Positions 42,640-50,659 of a stretch of 56,501 nt of DNA are shown in pieces. The DNA lies in assembly GCA_021776115.1 (NCBI GenBank), contig JAJFGN010000037.1:1-56501 (forward strand), written 5' to 3'. The DNA is from Kiloniellaceae bacterium (GTDB taxonomy: Bacteria > Pseudomonadota > Alphaproteobacteria > Kiloniellales > J153). Position numbers and translations under genes: made by a program. Position 1 is the stretch's first letter, and every line of letters starts with the position of its first letter. Under the pieces are notes generated by a model that saw nothing but the letters and a program-made list of their open reading frames with translations, searched no databases and was not told the DNA's origin.

Positions 42640-42670
42640 GGCACCGCCGCAAACGAATCGCGGCGGTGCC
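42640..42670 (-). terminator. Terminator of the DUF2914 gene, in a 252-base gap
   Basis: Perfect 11-base stem GGCACCGCCGC / GCGGCGGTGCC with a nine-base loop, followed on the minus strand by CTTTCTTTGC. A second, smaller palindrome, TTCCCTGT-TCA-ACAGGGAA (42593-42611), lies beyond it. Nothing else is seen between the TetR stop (42473) and the DUF2914 stop (42726). Confidence 0.75.
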
Positions 42671-42725
42671 CGGTCTTGCTGGCTTTGCCCAGAAAACGCC
42701 GCCGAATGGCGGTCGTCGGACGGCT

Positions 42726-43334
42726 TTAGCCGTCGGTGTCGCGCTGTTTGAAACGCGGATAGGCCGAACCCTCGAGCTCGGGCCAATCCTCGGCCTCTTG
42801 CGTCATCCCGTCGTCGAAGCGGGCCCCCGCCGGCGCCATGTCGTGCGCCGCCTGACCCATCGAGCCATCCTGGGCAAACTCCGAGGCGACCGCGAAGCCG
42901 CGCTCGGCCAGGACCATGCCGCTGGCATCGCGCAGCTGCACGCGCCAATCGCCCGGCTTCAAGTTGGCGCTACTCCAAGTGCGCCACCCCTCGGCGGTGC
43001 CGATGGTCAGGTCCACATTCGCGTGAACCGTGCCTTCATACATCCACACGGCGGTCACTTGAGCCGGCGGACCGTCGTTGAACACCCGCAAGAAGGCGAA
43101 GCCTTTTTCGTCCGCGGGCGTGAAATCCTCGACCATGTCGATCGGCTCGCGCGCTTCGATCGCGCGGGTGAGAACGAAGTCCTTGATGACGAGACCGCCC
43201 TGGTTCGGCGCATCCTGGTCCGATGCTTGTTGGGCGTTGACCGGGGCGGCGGCGAGCGCCAGGGGCAGGGCGAGGTACAGTGCCGCCCGGCGCACGGATC
43301 TGAGGCCGGGAATGGGGTTGGAGATCGGCTTCAT
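42726..43334 (-). CDS. Exported DUF2914-domain protein
   Basis: A 202-residue protein with signal peptide about 1-34 (LALAAAPVNAQQ) and a DUF2914 domain from about 45: VLTRAIEAREPIDMVEDFTP, FAFLRVFNDGPPAQVTAVWM, DLTIGTAEGWRTWSSANLKP and WRVQLRDASGMVLAERGF. The domain is a small Ig-like beta sandwich of unknown function, usually periplasmic. ATG 43334 has GGAGGA seven bases upstream. The acidic tail (MTQEAEDWPELEGS) is not conserved in my memory of the family. Confidence 0.82.
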   Translation of the reverse strand: MKPISNPIPGLRSVRRAALYLALPLALAAAPVNAQQASDQDAPNQGGLVIKDFVLTRAIEAREPIDMVEDFTPADEKGFAFLRVFNDGPPAQVTAVWMYEGTVHANVDLTIGTAEGWRTWSSANLKPGDWRVQLRDASGMVLAERGFAVASEFAQDGSMGQAAHDMAPAGARFDDGMTQEAEDWPELEGSAYPRFKQRDTDG

Positions 43335-43606
43335 GGCATTCCTCCACGATTGAATGCGCCAAGGAAACGCGGGGTAAAGGAGCCCGCGCACAGGGCGGCA
43401 GGAAACGCATTTAGGGTCGTAACATCGCGCATGGAGGGCAAACGCGGACTTAATGCCGGGGATTGAACCCGCAAATGTCACAGACAAACCGCATTCGCGG
43501 CATTATCGAAACATCAAGCTTAACGGGGGTTAAGCATGCCGGTGTGGGGCCGGCCCTGGATGTCGGCTGGTTCCGGGTCTCATGGATGTGTCATTCTCCC
43601 GCGGCC

Positions 43607-45058
43607 ATGAAGATCGATTCGCAAGCGGCACATCCCTCCCACGTGCAAAAGACCCTGCGCGTTGCCACGGCGGCTTGTTTGCTCGTCATGTGTCTTTGCG
43701 TGCTGATCGAAATCTATACCCACGCGGCCTGGGCCGCTATGGGCGCAAGCGGGATGCTTCTAGCCTTCATAATTGTCGGGCAGGGTTATTTTGGCCTGCG
43801 GGAGCGTTTTCTCCTCGGCATTGCGGCCCTGGTTACGCTGCTTGCCCTGTTGTCGAGACCGGAAGCGGGCGGCGTGATTTGGAGCGCCCTGGACCGGGCG
43901 GCATTTCTGGCCGCCTTCATGATCCTGCTATCCCTTCTGCGGGACGCGGCCGCGACTTCGGATGCGGTGCTGGCCGTCGGATCCTACCTAACCAAGCAAC
44001 CGCCGGGGCGGCGTTATGCCGCGATCCACCTGGGCGGGCACGCGCTGGGCATTATTCTGAATTTTGGCGCCTTGAGTCTGCTCGGCCCGCTTATTCAGCG
44101 CGGCGTGAAAGCGATGGCCAGCGACGGGGACGCGATCTCCGCCATCCGGGAACGACGCCAGATTTCCGCGCTCGACCGCGGTTTTTCCTGGTTCATCGCC
44201 TGGTCTCCAACGGCGATCACCCAGGCCATCGTACCGGCCGTCATCGTGTCCGCGGAACCGGGGCGGATGGCCGCGATGGGCGGCGCGGTCGCGGCGGTCA
44301 TTTTCGTCGTCGGTTGGGCGGAGGACCGCTTTCGCTGGCGCCACGCCCGGGCCCGGCTTAGGGCTCAATTCATGCTGCCGGAAAGCCGGGAAGCGGTTTT
44401 CCCCGGAGGCGATTTTTTGTGGTTTTTGGGCGTCTGCGCGGTGCTCGCGGGTTTGACGGTGGCGGTAATTTTCGCGACCGGCGTCGGCACGATTCCCGCC
44501 TTGATGCTCACCGCGCCGGTGATCACGCTGTGGTGGATCTGGATCCAGAACCGCAAACGCGGCGATGCGATCGCGGCCACCCTCGGCCGCTATCGTCAAG
44601 TTGCCACGCAATCGATTCCGGAAGGCGCGCCAGAGGCGCTGACCTTATCGGCGGCGGGATATACGGGGTTGGTCGCCGGCGGGCTCGTTTCCGCCAGTCG
44701 GTTTGCAACAACCCTCGGTCTGGCGAACATCCCGCCGCTTCTACTTTACGCTCTCGTCGCCGCCATCGTACCGATTGCATCGAATGCCGCCATGCCCCCA
44801 ATTCTGGTGGTGACCTTTCTCGGCAGCCTGTTGGTTGCAACGCCGGGACTCACGGCCGATCCGACCTTGCTTGGCCTTGCCTTTGTGCTCGGCTGGACGC
44901 TCAATTTGACGGCATCGCCCTTTGGCGCAAGTTCTCTCGTGCTCGCCCGGGTAACGGGGATTCCGGGCACGACTCTTTCGTGGCGCTGGAATGGCGCCTT
45001 CTCTCTGGCCGCCTACGGCGTCTCGGTGGCCGCGCTGACTATTTTCGCGAGTCTGTGA
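43607..45058 (+). CDS. Unrecognised polytopic membrane protein (transporter-like)
   Basis: A 483-residue protein with about 12 hydrophobic segments in two halves. The first half has SLLRDAAATSDAVLAVGSYL, GGHALGIILNFGALSLLGPL and the amphipathic RQISALDRGFSWFIAWSPTA; the second has GLVAGGLVSASRFATTLGLA, ASNAAMPPILVVTFLGSLL and WTLNLTASPFGASSLVLARV. The paired P-T/S and S-P-F-G-A-S-S loops halfway through helices resemble the ion-transporter superfamily (dicarboxylate and arsenite carriers), but I cannot assign a family. The start is uncertain: ATG 43607 is used; in-frame ATGs lie at 43463 and 43586. Cargo unknown. Confidence 0.6.
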   Translation: MKIDSQAAHPSHVQKTLRVATAACLLVMCLCVLIEIYTHAAWAAMGASGMLLAFIIVGQGYFGLRERFLLGIAALVTLLALLSRPEAGGVIWSALDRAAFLAAFMILLSLLRDAAATSDAVLAVGSYLTKQPPGRRYAAIHLGGHALGIILNFGALSLLGPLIQRGVKAMASDGDAISAIRERRQISALDRGFSWFIAWSPTAITQAIVPAVIVSAEPGRMAAMGGAVAAVIFVVGWAEDRFRWRHARARLRAQFMLPESREAVFPGGDFLWFLGVCAVLAGLTVAVIFATGVGTIPALMLTAPVITLWWIWIQNRKRGDAIAATLGRYRQVATQSIPEGAPEALTLSAAGYTGLVAGGLVSASRFATTLGLANIPPLLLYALVAAIVPIASNAAMPPILVVTFLGSLLVATPGLTADPTLLGLAFVLGWTLNLTASPFGASSLVLARVTGIPGTTLSWRWNGAFSLAAYGVSVAALTIFASL

Positions 45059-45121
45059 TGCTGCGAGCTATCGGCGATTACAAGACGGTTTCCGTGGTTT
45101 AAATCAGATAAGCGGGGGACG

Positions 45122-45739
45122 ATGATGGACCGGTCCTTTTTTTGGGAAAAAATTGCAAAACACTATTCGAAGCAACCCATTGCCGATGAAGCGGCTTACC
45201 AGAAAAAACTTCAGGTCACGCGCGGATACTTTCGGCCGGATATGGAGGTATTGGAGTTTGGCTGCGGGACAGGCTCGACCGCCATCGCCCATTCGCCTTA
45301 TGTGAAACATATTCAAGCGATCGATATCTCGTCGAAAATGATAGAAATTGCCCAAGGCAAAGCTGATGCAAAAAATATCGAAAATGTAACTTTTAGACGA
45401 TCGTCCATCGATGAATTCAGCGTGTCCGATCGAACCTTGGATGCCGTGTTGGGCTTAAGTATTTTGCACTTGCTGGAAAACAAGGAAGAGGTAATCGCCA
45501 AGGTATATAAAATGCTCAAACCGGGCGGCATTTTCGTCACCAGTACGGCATGCGTTGGAGATACGATGAAGTTCTTTAAGGTTGTCGCGCCGATTGGAAA
45601 ACTCTTTGGTTTGATACTCAACGTCTTTACCAGGAAAGAATTGGAAGACAGCTTGACCGATACCGGTTTTGAGATTGACTACCAATGGCAAGCGGGCAAA
45701 GGCAAAGCAGTGTTTATTGTGGCGAAGAAGGCCGGGTAG
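45122..45739 (+). CDS. SAM-dependent class I methyltransferase, low GC
   Basis: A 205-residue methyltransferase. The SAM loop is VLEFGCGTGSTAIAHSPYVK (about 39-58), followed by the acidic strand end IQAIDISSKMIEIAQGKAD, VLGLSILHLLENKEE (motif IV-like) and MLKPGGIFVTSTACVG. The base composition is clearly lower in GC (mid to high 40s percent by eye) than its neighbours, which points to recent acquisition. The target is unknown; the hydrophobic segment KVVAPIGKLFGLILNVF near 150 is typical of small-molecule or lipid methyltransferases. It stands alone, with no operon partner. Confidence 0.85.
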   Translation: MMDRSFFWEKIAKHYSKQPIADEAAYQKKLQVTRGYFRPDMEVLEFGCGTGSTAIAHSPYVKHIQAIDISSKMIEIAQGKADAKNIENVTFRRSSIDEFSVSDRTLDAVLGLSILHLLENKEEVIAKVYKMLKPGGIFVTSTACVGDTMKFFKVVAPIGKLFGLILNVFTRKELEDSLTDTGFEIDYQWQAGKGKAVFIVAKKAG

Positions 45740-45837
45740 AAGCGATTAACTCCATTATATGTGCCACGCATCCTGAGCTTGTCGAAGGACGAAACGGAAC
45801 CAGCGCTGGTCCCTTATTTCCGGTGACTATTGTCGGG

Positions 45838-45881
45838 AATGTGCCTCTCGCTGATTGATAATGTGCCTCTCGCTGATTGAT
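45838..45881. repeat. Perfect tandem duplication of a 22-base unit
   Basis: The unit AATGTGCCTCTCGCTGATTG + AT occurs back to back at 45838-45859 and 45860-45881. Nearby (45771-45788) is CCTGAGCTTGTCGAAGG, half of a common dispersed repeat. The 271-base gap 45740-46010 carries no gene and looks like a patchwork junction beside the low-GC methyltransferase. Confidence 0.8.
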
Positions 45882-46010
45882 TCCGAACTGTTCTTGCGTT
45901 TCTTTACTTATCTGGCGTTGTCGGACTCGTGGCCATAGACTGCTCCTTGTGCTTTTGCGTATCGGGAAGCGGACGCCTAAGAGTTAGGTTAAGGAAGAGG
46001 GGGAATCGGA

Positions 46011-46442
46011 ATGGGCAGCATCAATGTCGCACGCATGCTTCTCGGCGGCCTGCTCGCAGGTCTCGTGTTCAACATTGGCGAGTACGTCTTGAACGAAGTC
46101 ATTCTCGCGGCGCAATGGTCCGCCTTCATGGCGGAATCTGGAATGGGCGAGTTCGGCGCCGGGCAAATAGCGTCGTTCGTCATTCTCACGTTTTTGTTCG
46201 GGATCGTGTTGATTTGGATCTATGCGGCGATAAGGCCGCGTTTCGGACCCGGACCGAAGACGGCGGTGATCGCCGGGCTTACGATGTGGGCCTTCGGTTG
46301 GTTGCTGATCGGCGCCTTTCTCTTCACGGCCGGGATGTACCCGACGGGGCTGACGGTCACCACGATCGTCTGGGGCCTGTTTGAAGTCCCGATCGCCGCC
46401 GTTGCAGGTGCCTGGCTGTACCGAGAGGGCGAAGGCGCGTAG
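46011..46442 (+). CDS. Small four-helix membrane protein
   Basis: A 143-residue protein with four hydrophobic segments (about 7-24, 52-74, 86-106 and 115-136). It starts MGSINVARMLLGGLLAGLVF; the loop FNIGEYVLNEVILAAQW after helix 1 and IYAAIRPRFGPGPKTAVIAG after helix 2 resemble widespread uncharacterised bacterial membrane proteins. ATG 46011 is preceded by AAGGAAGAGGGGG. No neighbour suggests a role. Confidence 0.7.
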   Translation: MGSINVARMLLGGLLAGLVFNIGEYVLNEVILAAQWSAFMAESGMGEFGAGQIASFVILTFLFGIVLIWIYAAIRPRFGPGPKTAVIAGLTMWAFGWLLIGAFLFTAGMYPTGLTVTTIVWGLFEVPIAAVAGAWLYREGEGA

Positions 46443-46872
46443 GCGGTCGCAAGTGGATTGCACTTCGGGTGAACCCGAATCACGCTCAAACTACTGGGAG
46501 GGCTCCACATGGGGAATCCCGGTCCAAACGTCATGGTAAGCGAGTGCTGCGCTGTGGATCGTCATGCAGGTTGAAGCCAGCCTAACGGATCTCAGGGCCT
46601 TGGTGGCGTCTTACTCTCAGTCACAGCACATGGCGACGAGGTGCCCTTGGAGATGAGCCCGAGGCGCGCGAGCGAACGGCTACATTCTGATCCGGATGCG
46701 GACGTTACCCTAGGCCGCAATGAACGATGGCTCTTGGCCGTACTCGGACTCAAAAGCCGCACCGGGACGACGACCGCTGTCATGGATCTGGCCGGCATTG
46801 GGGCCTGCTTTGCGATTTCAGGGCGTCGAACTTCAAAATGAGACGTGACCCGCCGTCGTCCCTAGCTCACTA
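46443..46872. other. Intergenic region, no supported gene
   Basis: 430 bases between the small membrane-protein gene and the acyl-CoA dehydrogenase gene. An open stretch on the plus strand around 46630-46841 has coding-like content (E-M-S-P-R-R-A-S-E-R-L-H) but no ribosome site and no family I recognise. It may be a decayed gene. No clear terminator or repeat is seen. Confidence 0.4.
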
Positions 46873-48096
46873 CTACTCCGCCACCTGCCGCATTTCCTGC
46901 ATCCAACGCGCCGCCGACTTGTTGCGCACCGGGTGGCGGTTCGCGTCCTTGTAGCCCAGCGCGTCCTCGGCGATCAGAATACGTTGCACGGCGGGGGCGC
47001 CTTCGCCCATGTTCAGCATGTTTACGTTGGCCGCGATCTTGGCCATCGGGTATTCCTCGGCCAGGGCATAGCCGCCGAACATTTCCGACGCGGCTTGCAC
47101 GCAGAACTTCGCCGTCTCGGAAGCAAAGAACTTCGCTTGCGCGGCGATTCTGTTGGCGGCCTCATTGGCATCCATGGTGTCGGCAAGTTTAGCAACCATG
47201 AGCTTGGACGCCTCGATCTTCACCGCCATGTCGGCGAAGAGAGCCTGAGACATTTGATAGGTCGCTACCGGCTGGCCACGGACGATTCGGTCCTTGGCAT
47301 ATTTTTTAGCCTCGTCGAACGCGGCGCGCGCCAGACCGAGGCAGCGCGACGACACGGTCAGCCGCCCGTACTCCAAGGCGTTCATGGCGATCTTGAAGCC
47401 CTCGCCTTCCTCGCCGAGACGATTTTCAACCGGAATCCGGACATCGTCGAGAGAGACGGCGCAGGACGACAGCGCCTTGGTCAAGCCGGCGAGCGGGATC
47501 GGGTCCGCGTGGTATCCGGACTGGGTCTTGGGTTCGATGATGAAGGCGGTGATGCCGCGCACCCCCGCGCCAGGATCGGTCTTGGCTAGAATAACACCGG
47601 CATCGCAGGCGTGAGAGAAGGTAATCCACATCTTCGAGCCATTGAGGATGTAGTGATCCCCATCGCGCCGCGCGGTGGTCTTCATGTTGCCGGCCGCATC
47701 GGACCCGCCACCGGGTTCCGTCAGCGCGAACATGCCGATCTTCTTTCCGGCAATCAGGTCGGGGACGAAACGCTTGGCCTGATCGTCCGTGCCCCAGTTG
47801 TATATCGTGTAGGGACAGGTCATGGCTTGCAGGTTCATGGCATACGAGAATTCCGGCATGTGGTAGCCGAGCTCATCCGAAATCGCCGATACCGCCCCGA
47901 ATCCAATATCGGTTCCGCCCAGGTCTTCGGGGAATGCGGCGCCAAAAAGCCCGGCCTCTCCCATTTTTTCAATCAGGGCGTAGGGAAACTCGCGCCGGTC
48001 TTCATAGGCCGCGATATTGGGCTTTAGCTCGGTGTTGGCGAAGCGCCCCACGCTGTCTCTGATTTGGGCAAGGATCTCGGCGTTCGCGCGTCCCAT
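46873..48096 (-). CDS. Acyl-CoA dehydrogenase
   Basis: A 407-residue FAD-dependent dehydrogenase that puts a double bond at C2-C3 of an acyl-CoA. N-domain: FGAAFPEDLGGTDIGFGAVS. Flavin/substrate loop: FALTEPGGGSDAAGNMKTTA and KMWITFSHACDAGVILAKT. C-domain: LEYGRLTVSSRCLGLARAAF, SEMFGGYALAEEYPMAKI and the loop MLNMGEGAPAVQRI, which holds the probable catalytic Glu where other members have IYEGT. ATG 48096 has AGGAGG upstream. It is divergent from a CoA-transferase gene and close to an enoyl-CoA hydratase gene and TRAP genes, suggesting breakdown of a short or branched acid. Confidence 0.92.
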   Translation of the reverse strand: MGRANAEILAQIRDSVGRFANTELKPNIAAYEDRREFPYALIEKMGEAGLFGAAFPEDLGGTDIGFGAVSAISDELGYHMPEFSYAMNLQAMTCPYTIYNWGTDDQAKRFVPDLIAGKKIGMFALTEPGGGSDAAGNMKTTARRDGDHYILNGSKMWITFSHACDAGVILAKTDPGAGVRGITAFIIEPKTQSGYHADPIPLAGLTKALSSCAVSLDDVRIPVENRLGEEGEGFKIAMNALEYGRLTVSSRCLGLARAAFDEAKKYAKDRIVRGQPVATYQMSQALFADMAVKIEASKLMVAKLADTMDANEAANRIAAQAKFFASETAKFCVQAASEMFGGYALAEEYPMAKIAANVNMLNMGEGAPAVQRILIAEDALGYKDANRHPVRNKSAARWMQEMRQVAE

Positions 48097-48195
48097 CGTT
48101 TCCTCCTGGGCCTCGGGCGGAATTCGACTATATTTCAAGCCGTTTCTAAAGGATGCTAGACCTGCCGGGTTATCACAAGCAAAGGATAGAAGGCC

Positions 48196-49377
48196 GTGGG
48201 CGCGCTGGATGGAATAACGGTAGTTGACGCGTCGCGCGTCTTGGGCGGACCGCTTTGCGGTCAGATCCTGGCGGATCACGGTGCGACTGTCATCAAGCTC
48301 GAACCGCCGCAGGGCGACGAGACCCGCCTATGGGGTCCGCCCTTTCGGAATGGAACGGCAGGTTATTTTCGGGCGGTGAATCGAAACAAGCGCGGTGTCG
48401 CGCTGGATCTGTCGCGGGACGCGGGGCGGGAGGTTCTTCTTCGCCTCCTAGTGGGCGCCGATGTCCTGCTGGAGAATTTCAAGACCGGGACCTTGGAGAA
48501 ATGGGGGATCGGTTATGAAGACCTTCTGAAAACCCGTTTCCCGAGGCTAGTCCACTGCCGCATTTCCGGCTTTGGCGCGGATGGACCGCTGGGCGGGGCG
48601 CCGGGATACGATGCGGTCGCCCAGGCCATGTCAGGCCTCATGAGTATCAACGGCGATCAAGATAGTGGTGCAATGCGTATCGGCACCCCGGTCGTGGATC
48701 TTGCGACGGGCATGAACGCCGCCATTGGTATTCTTGCGGCGTTGCGGGAGCGTGAGCAGTCCGGCCTGGGGCAGTTTGTCGAGGTGGCGCTTTACGATAC
48801 CGGTGTTGCCCTGCTTCATCCCCATGCGGCCAACTATTTCTTGAACGGCAAGGCACCGGCTCTTTTGGGTAACGCCCACCCCAATATCGCGCCCTACGAT
48901 AAATACCGGACCGAAACCTGCGAGGTGTTTCTTGGGATCGGAAACGACCGGCAGTTTGCGAAGCTTTGCGCGGTGATCGGCTTGCCGGACCTTGCCGAGG
49001 ACGGCCGCTTTGCCGGCAACGAGAAGCGGAGCGTCAACCGGGATATTCTGAACGAGGCGATCATCGCCGCGCTCGCCGGCAAGGATGGCCATGCGGTTTG
49101 CGACGAGCTTTTGAAACAAGGTGTCCCCGCCGGCCCGGTCAACACCGTTCCGGAAGTTATGCAACACCCCCATACGCTGCACCGTGAGATGAAAGTCGAT
49201 TGCGATGGCGATAGTTTCACCGGCATTCCGGCGAAACTTTCCCGCACCCCCGGCGCCATTCGTCACGGCGCGCCGGACTTTGGGCAAGACACGCGTGCGG
49301 TCCTGGCCGAGGCCGGCTTCACGGAGTCGGAGGTTGAGGCCCTGGTCGCAGACGGTATCGCGCGGGACGGGAGTTGA
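48196..49377 (+). CDS. Class III CoA-transferase (CaiB/BaiF family)
   Basis: A 393-residue CoA-transferase. It starts MGALDGITVVDASRVLGGPL and has FRAVNRNKRGVALDL, ENFKTGTLEKWGIGYEDL, GFGADGPLGGAPGYDAVAQA and the catalytic Asp in GTPVVDLATGMNAA (about 170). The HPHTLHREM segment near the end is also typical. The start is GTG 48196 with AAGG upstream. It differs clearly from the Frc at 10843 and probably activates the acid imported by the TRAP system. It diverges from the acyl-CoA dehydrogenase gene across 99 bases. Confidence 0.92.
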   Translation: MGALDGITVVDASRVLGGPLCGQILADHGATVIKLEPPQGDETRLWGPPFRNGTAGYFRAVNRNKRGVALDLSRDAGREVLLRLLVGADVLLENFKTGTLEKWGIGYEDLLKTRFPRLVHCRISGFGADGPLGGAPGYDAVAQAMSGLMSINGDQDSGAMRIGTPVVDLATGMNAAIGILAALREREQSGLGQFVEVALYDTGVALLHPHAANYFLNGKAPALLGNAHPNIAPYDKYRTETCEVFLGIGNDRQFAKLCAVIGLPDLAEDGRFAGNEKRSVNRDILNEAIIAALAGKDGHAVCDELLKQGVPAGPVNTVPEVMQHPHTLHREMKVDCDGDSFTGIPAKLSRTPGAIRHGAPDFGQDTRAVLAEAGFTESEVEALVADGIARDGS

Positions 49378-49394
49378 ATTGAGCCACGACGCGA

Positions 49395-49674
49395 CTAGTG
49401 CGGTGGAACTGAAGTTCGCACCCTAATTCATTGCCGTCATTCCGGACGATAGGCGAGCCCGAAAATCCAACGATTTTCGGGTGGCGAGCCTTACGATCCG
49501 GGATCCATGTATCCGCCTGTCCGGCGCCCGGATCGCGGTGCGATGGATCCCGGATCACTGACTTTCCTTACCAAATCAGACCCCCGCTTTCGCGAGGGCA
49601 TGGATTTGGAGGAAAGTCGCGTCCGGGATGACGGGGAGACCTTAAGGCCACCAATTTCTGTTCCACCACACTAG
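49395..49674. repeat. Composite inverted-repeat element with nested GTCATTCCGG arms
   Basis: Outer arms CTAGTGCGGTGGAACTGAAG-TT (49395-49416) and the inverse at 49653-49674 match at 19 of 22 positions. Nested inside are CCGTCATTCCGGA (49434-49446) with TCCGGGATGACGG (49622-49634), and further stems (GATCCGGGATCCATG / ATGGATCCCGGATC). The right outer arm supplies the CTAG that contains the stop codon of the enoyl-CoA hydratase gene. A related CCACCACACTAG sequence occurs at 21644-21655. Confidence 0.75.
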
Positions 49675-50483
49675 CGCCCGTGGAATGTCCCTTCGCGCTT
49701 TTCGATCAGCGCATTCATGGCCTCGCTGTGATCTTCGGTCGTGTGCATCAAGGCTTGGAAGGCGGAGGCCGTAGACAGGAAATCGGGCAGGTCCATCCGC
49801 TCGGCATGGCGTAGCAATCGTTTGGCCCAGCGTATCGTACGGGGCGGCTTGGATGCGATCGTCGCGGCACGGGCGCGGGCCGCCTTCATCAGGGCGTCGG
49901 GTTCGACCACCTCCAACACCATGCCGAGTTCGAGAGCTTCTTTCGCTTCCACGATTCGGCCTGAGAAGGTCAGCTCGGCCGCTAGCTGATAGCCGAGGCG
50001 CCGGATCAAAAACCAGCTGCCCGCATCGCCCGGGATAATGCCCAGATTGACGAAGACCTCGCCGAACTTCGCGTTGGTCGCGGCGATCCTCAAGTCGCAC
50101 ATCATGGCCAGGTCGCAGCCGGCCCCGATGGCGGCGCCATTCACCGCCGCGATCGTCGGGATGTTTAGATTGTAAAGCGCGAGTGGAATACGCTGGATCC
50201 CGGTCTGATACCCTTCCGCGATATCGAGCGGCGGGCCGGCGAAGTCGCCAACCTTGTCGCGCATCTGTTTGATGTCGCCGCCGGCGGAAAAAGCGCTGCC
50301 CGCGCCGGTGACGATGAGGACGCTAACCTCGGGATCGGCCTCCGCGGCGGCGAGGGCGGCGAGAATGCCCTCGACCATCGCCTTGCCGGTGATCGGGTTG
50401 CGGCGTTCGGCGTCATTCAGGGTCAGCGTCCCAATCCGGTCCGCGGCCTCGTATTTGACCGGATCGCCAAACACCTTGCTCAT
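49671..50483 (-). CDS. Enoyl-CoA hydratase/isomerase (crotonase family)
   Basis: A 270-residue crotonase. Oxyanion-hole pieces: SAFSAGGDIKQM (about 64-75) and NGAAIGAGCDLAMMCDLRIA (about 115-134). The catalytic Glu is in KFGEVFVNLGIIPGDAGSW; the second Glu of classical hydratases is Asp here (GAGCDLA). That pattern fits hydratases and isomerases acting on short or branched substrates. ATG 50483; the 176-base gap to dctP serves as divergent promoter. The stop codon falls inside the right arm of the inverted-repeat element. Confidence 0.9.
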   Translation of the reverse strand: MSKVFGDPVKYEAADRIGTLTLNDAERRNPITGKAMVEGILAALAAAEADPEVSVLIVTGAGSAFSAGGDIKQMRDKVGDFAGPPLDIAEGYQTGIQRIPLALYNLNIPTIAAVNGAAIGAGCDLAMMCDLRIAATNAKFGEVFVNLGIIPGDAGSWFLIRRLGYQLAAELTFSGRIVEAKEALELGMVLEVVEPDALMKAARARAATIASKPPRTIRWAKRLLRHAERMDLPDFLSTASAFQALMHTTEDHSEAMNALIEKREGTFHGR

Positions 50484-50659
50484 CGGCTATCTCCCCTGTC
50501 GTTCGCTTGCGCGCCAAATCGTGCCTGCCGAAGAGAAAAGGTCAAGGCATTCAAGGGGCTCGGGGCAAAAAACCCTGTGCAGGCGGCGCGGCACTCTCTA
50601 AACTCCCGCCCAACGCTGGAAAATACCGGTGCTGAATAGACGATCATTGGGAGGATTCG

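Noticed and set aside
45838-45881. Tandem repeat considered as a CRISPR start
   Set aside because: Only two units, directly adjacent with no spacer, and no cas genes.
46641-46841. 66-codon plus-strand frame in the 46.4-46.9 kb gap
   Set aside because: Coding-like start but no ribosome site, no family and no partner; kept only as a possible remnant.
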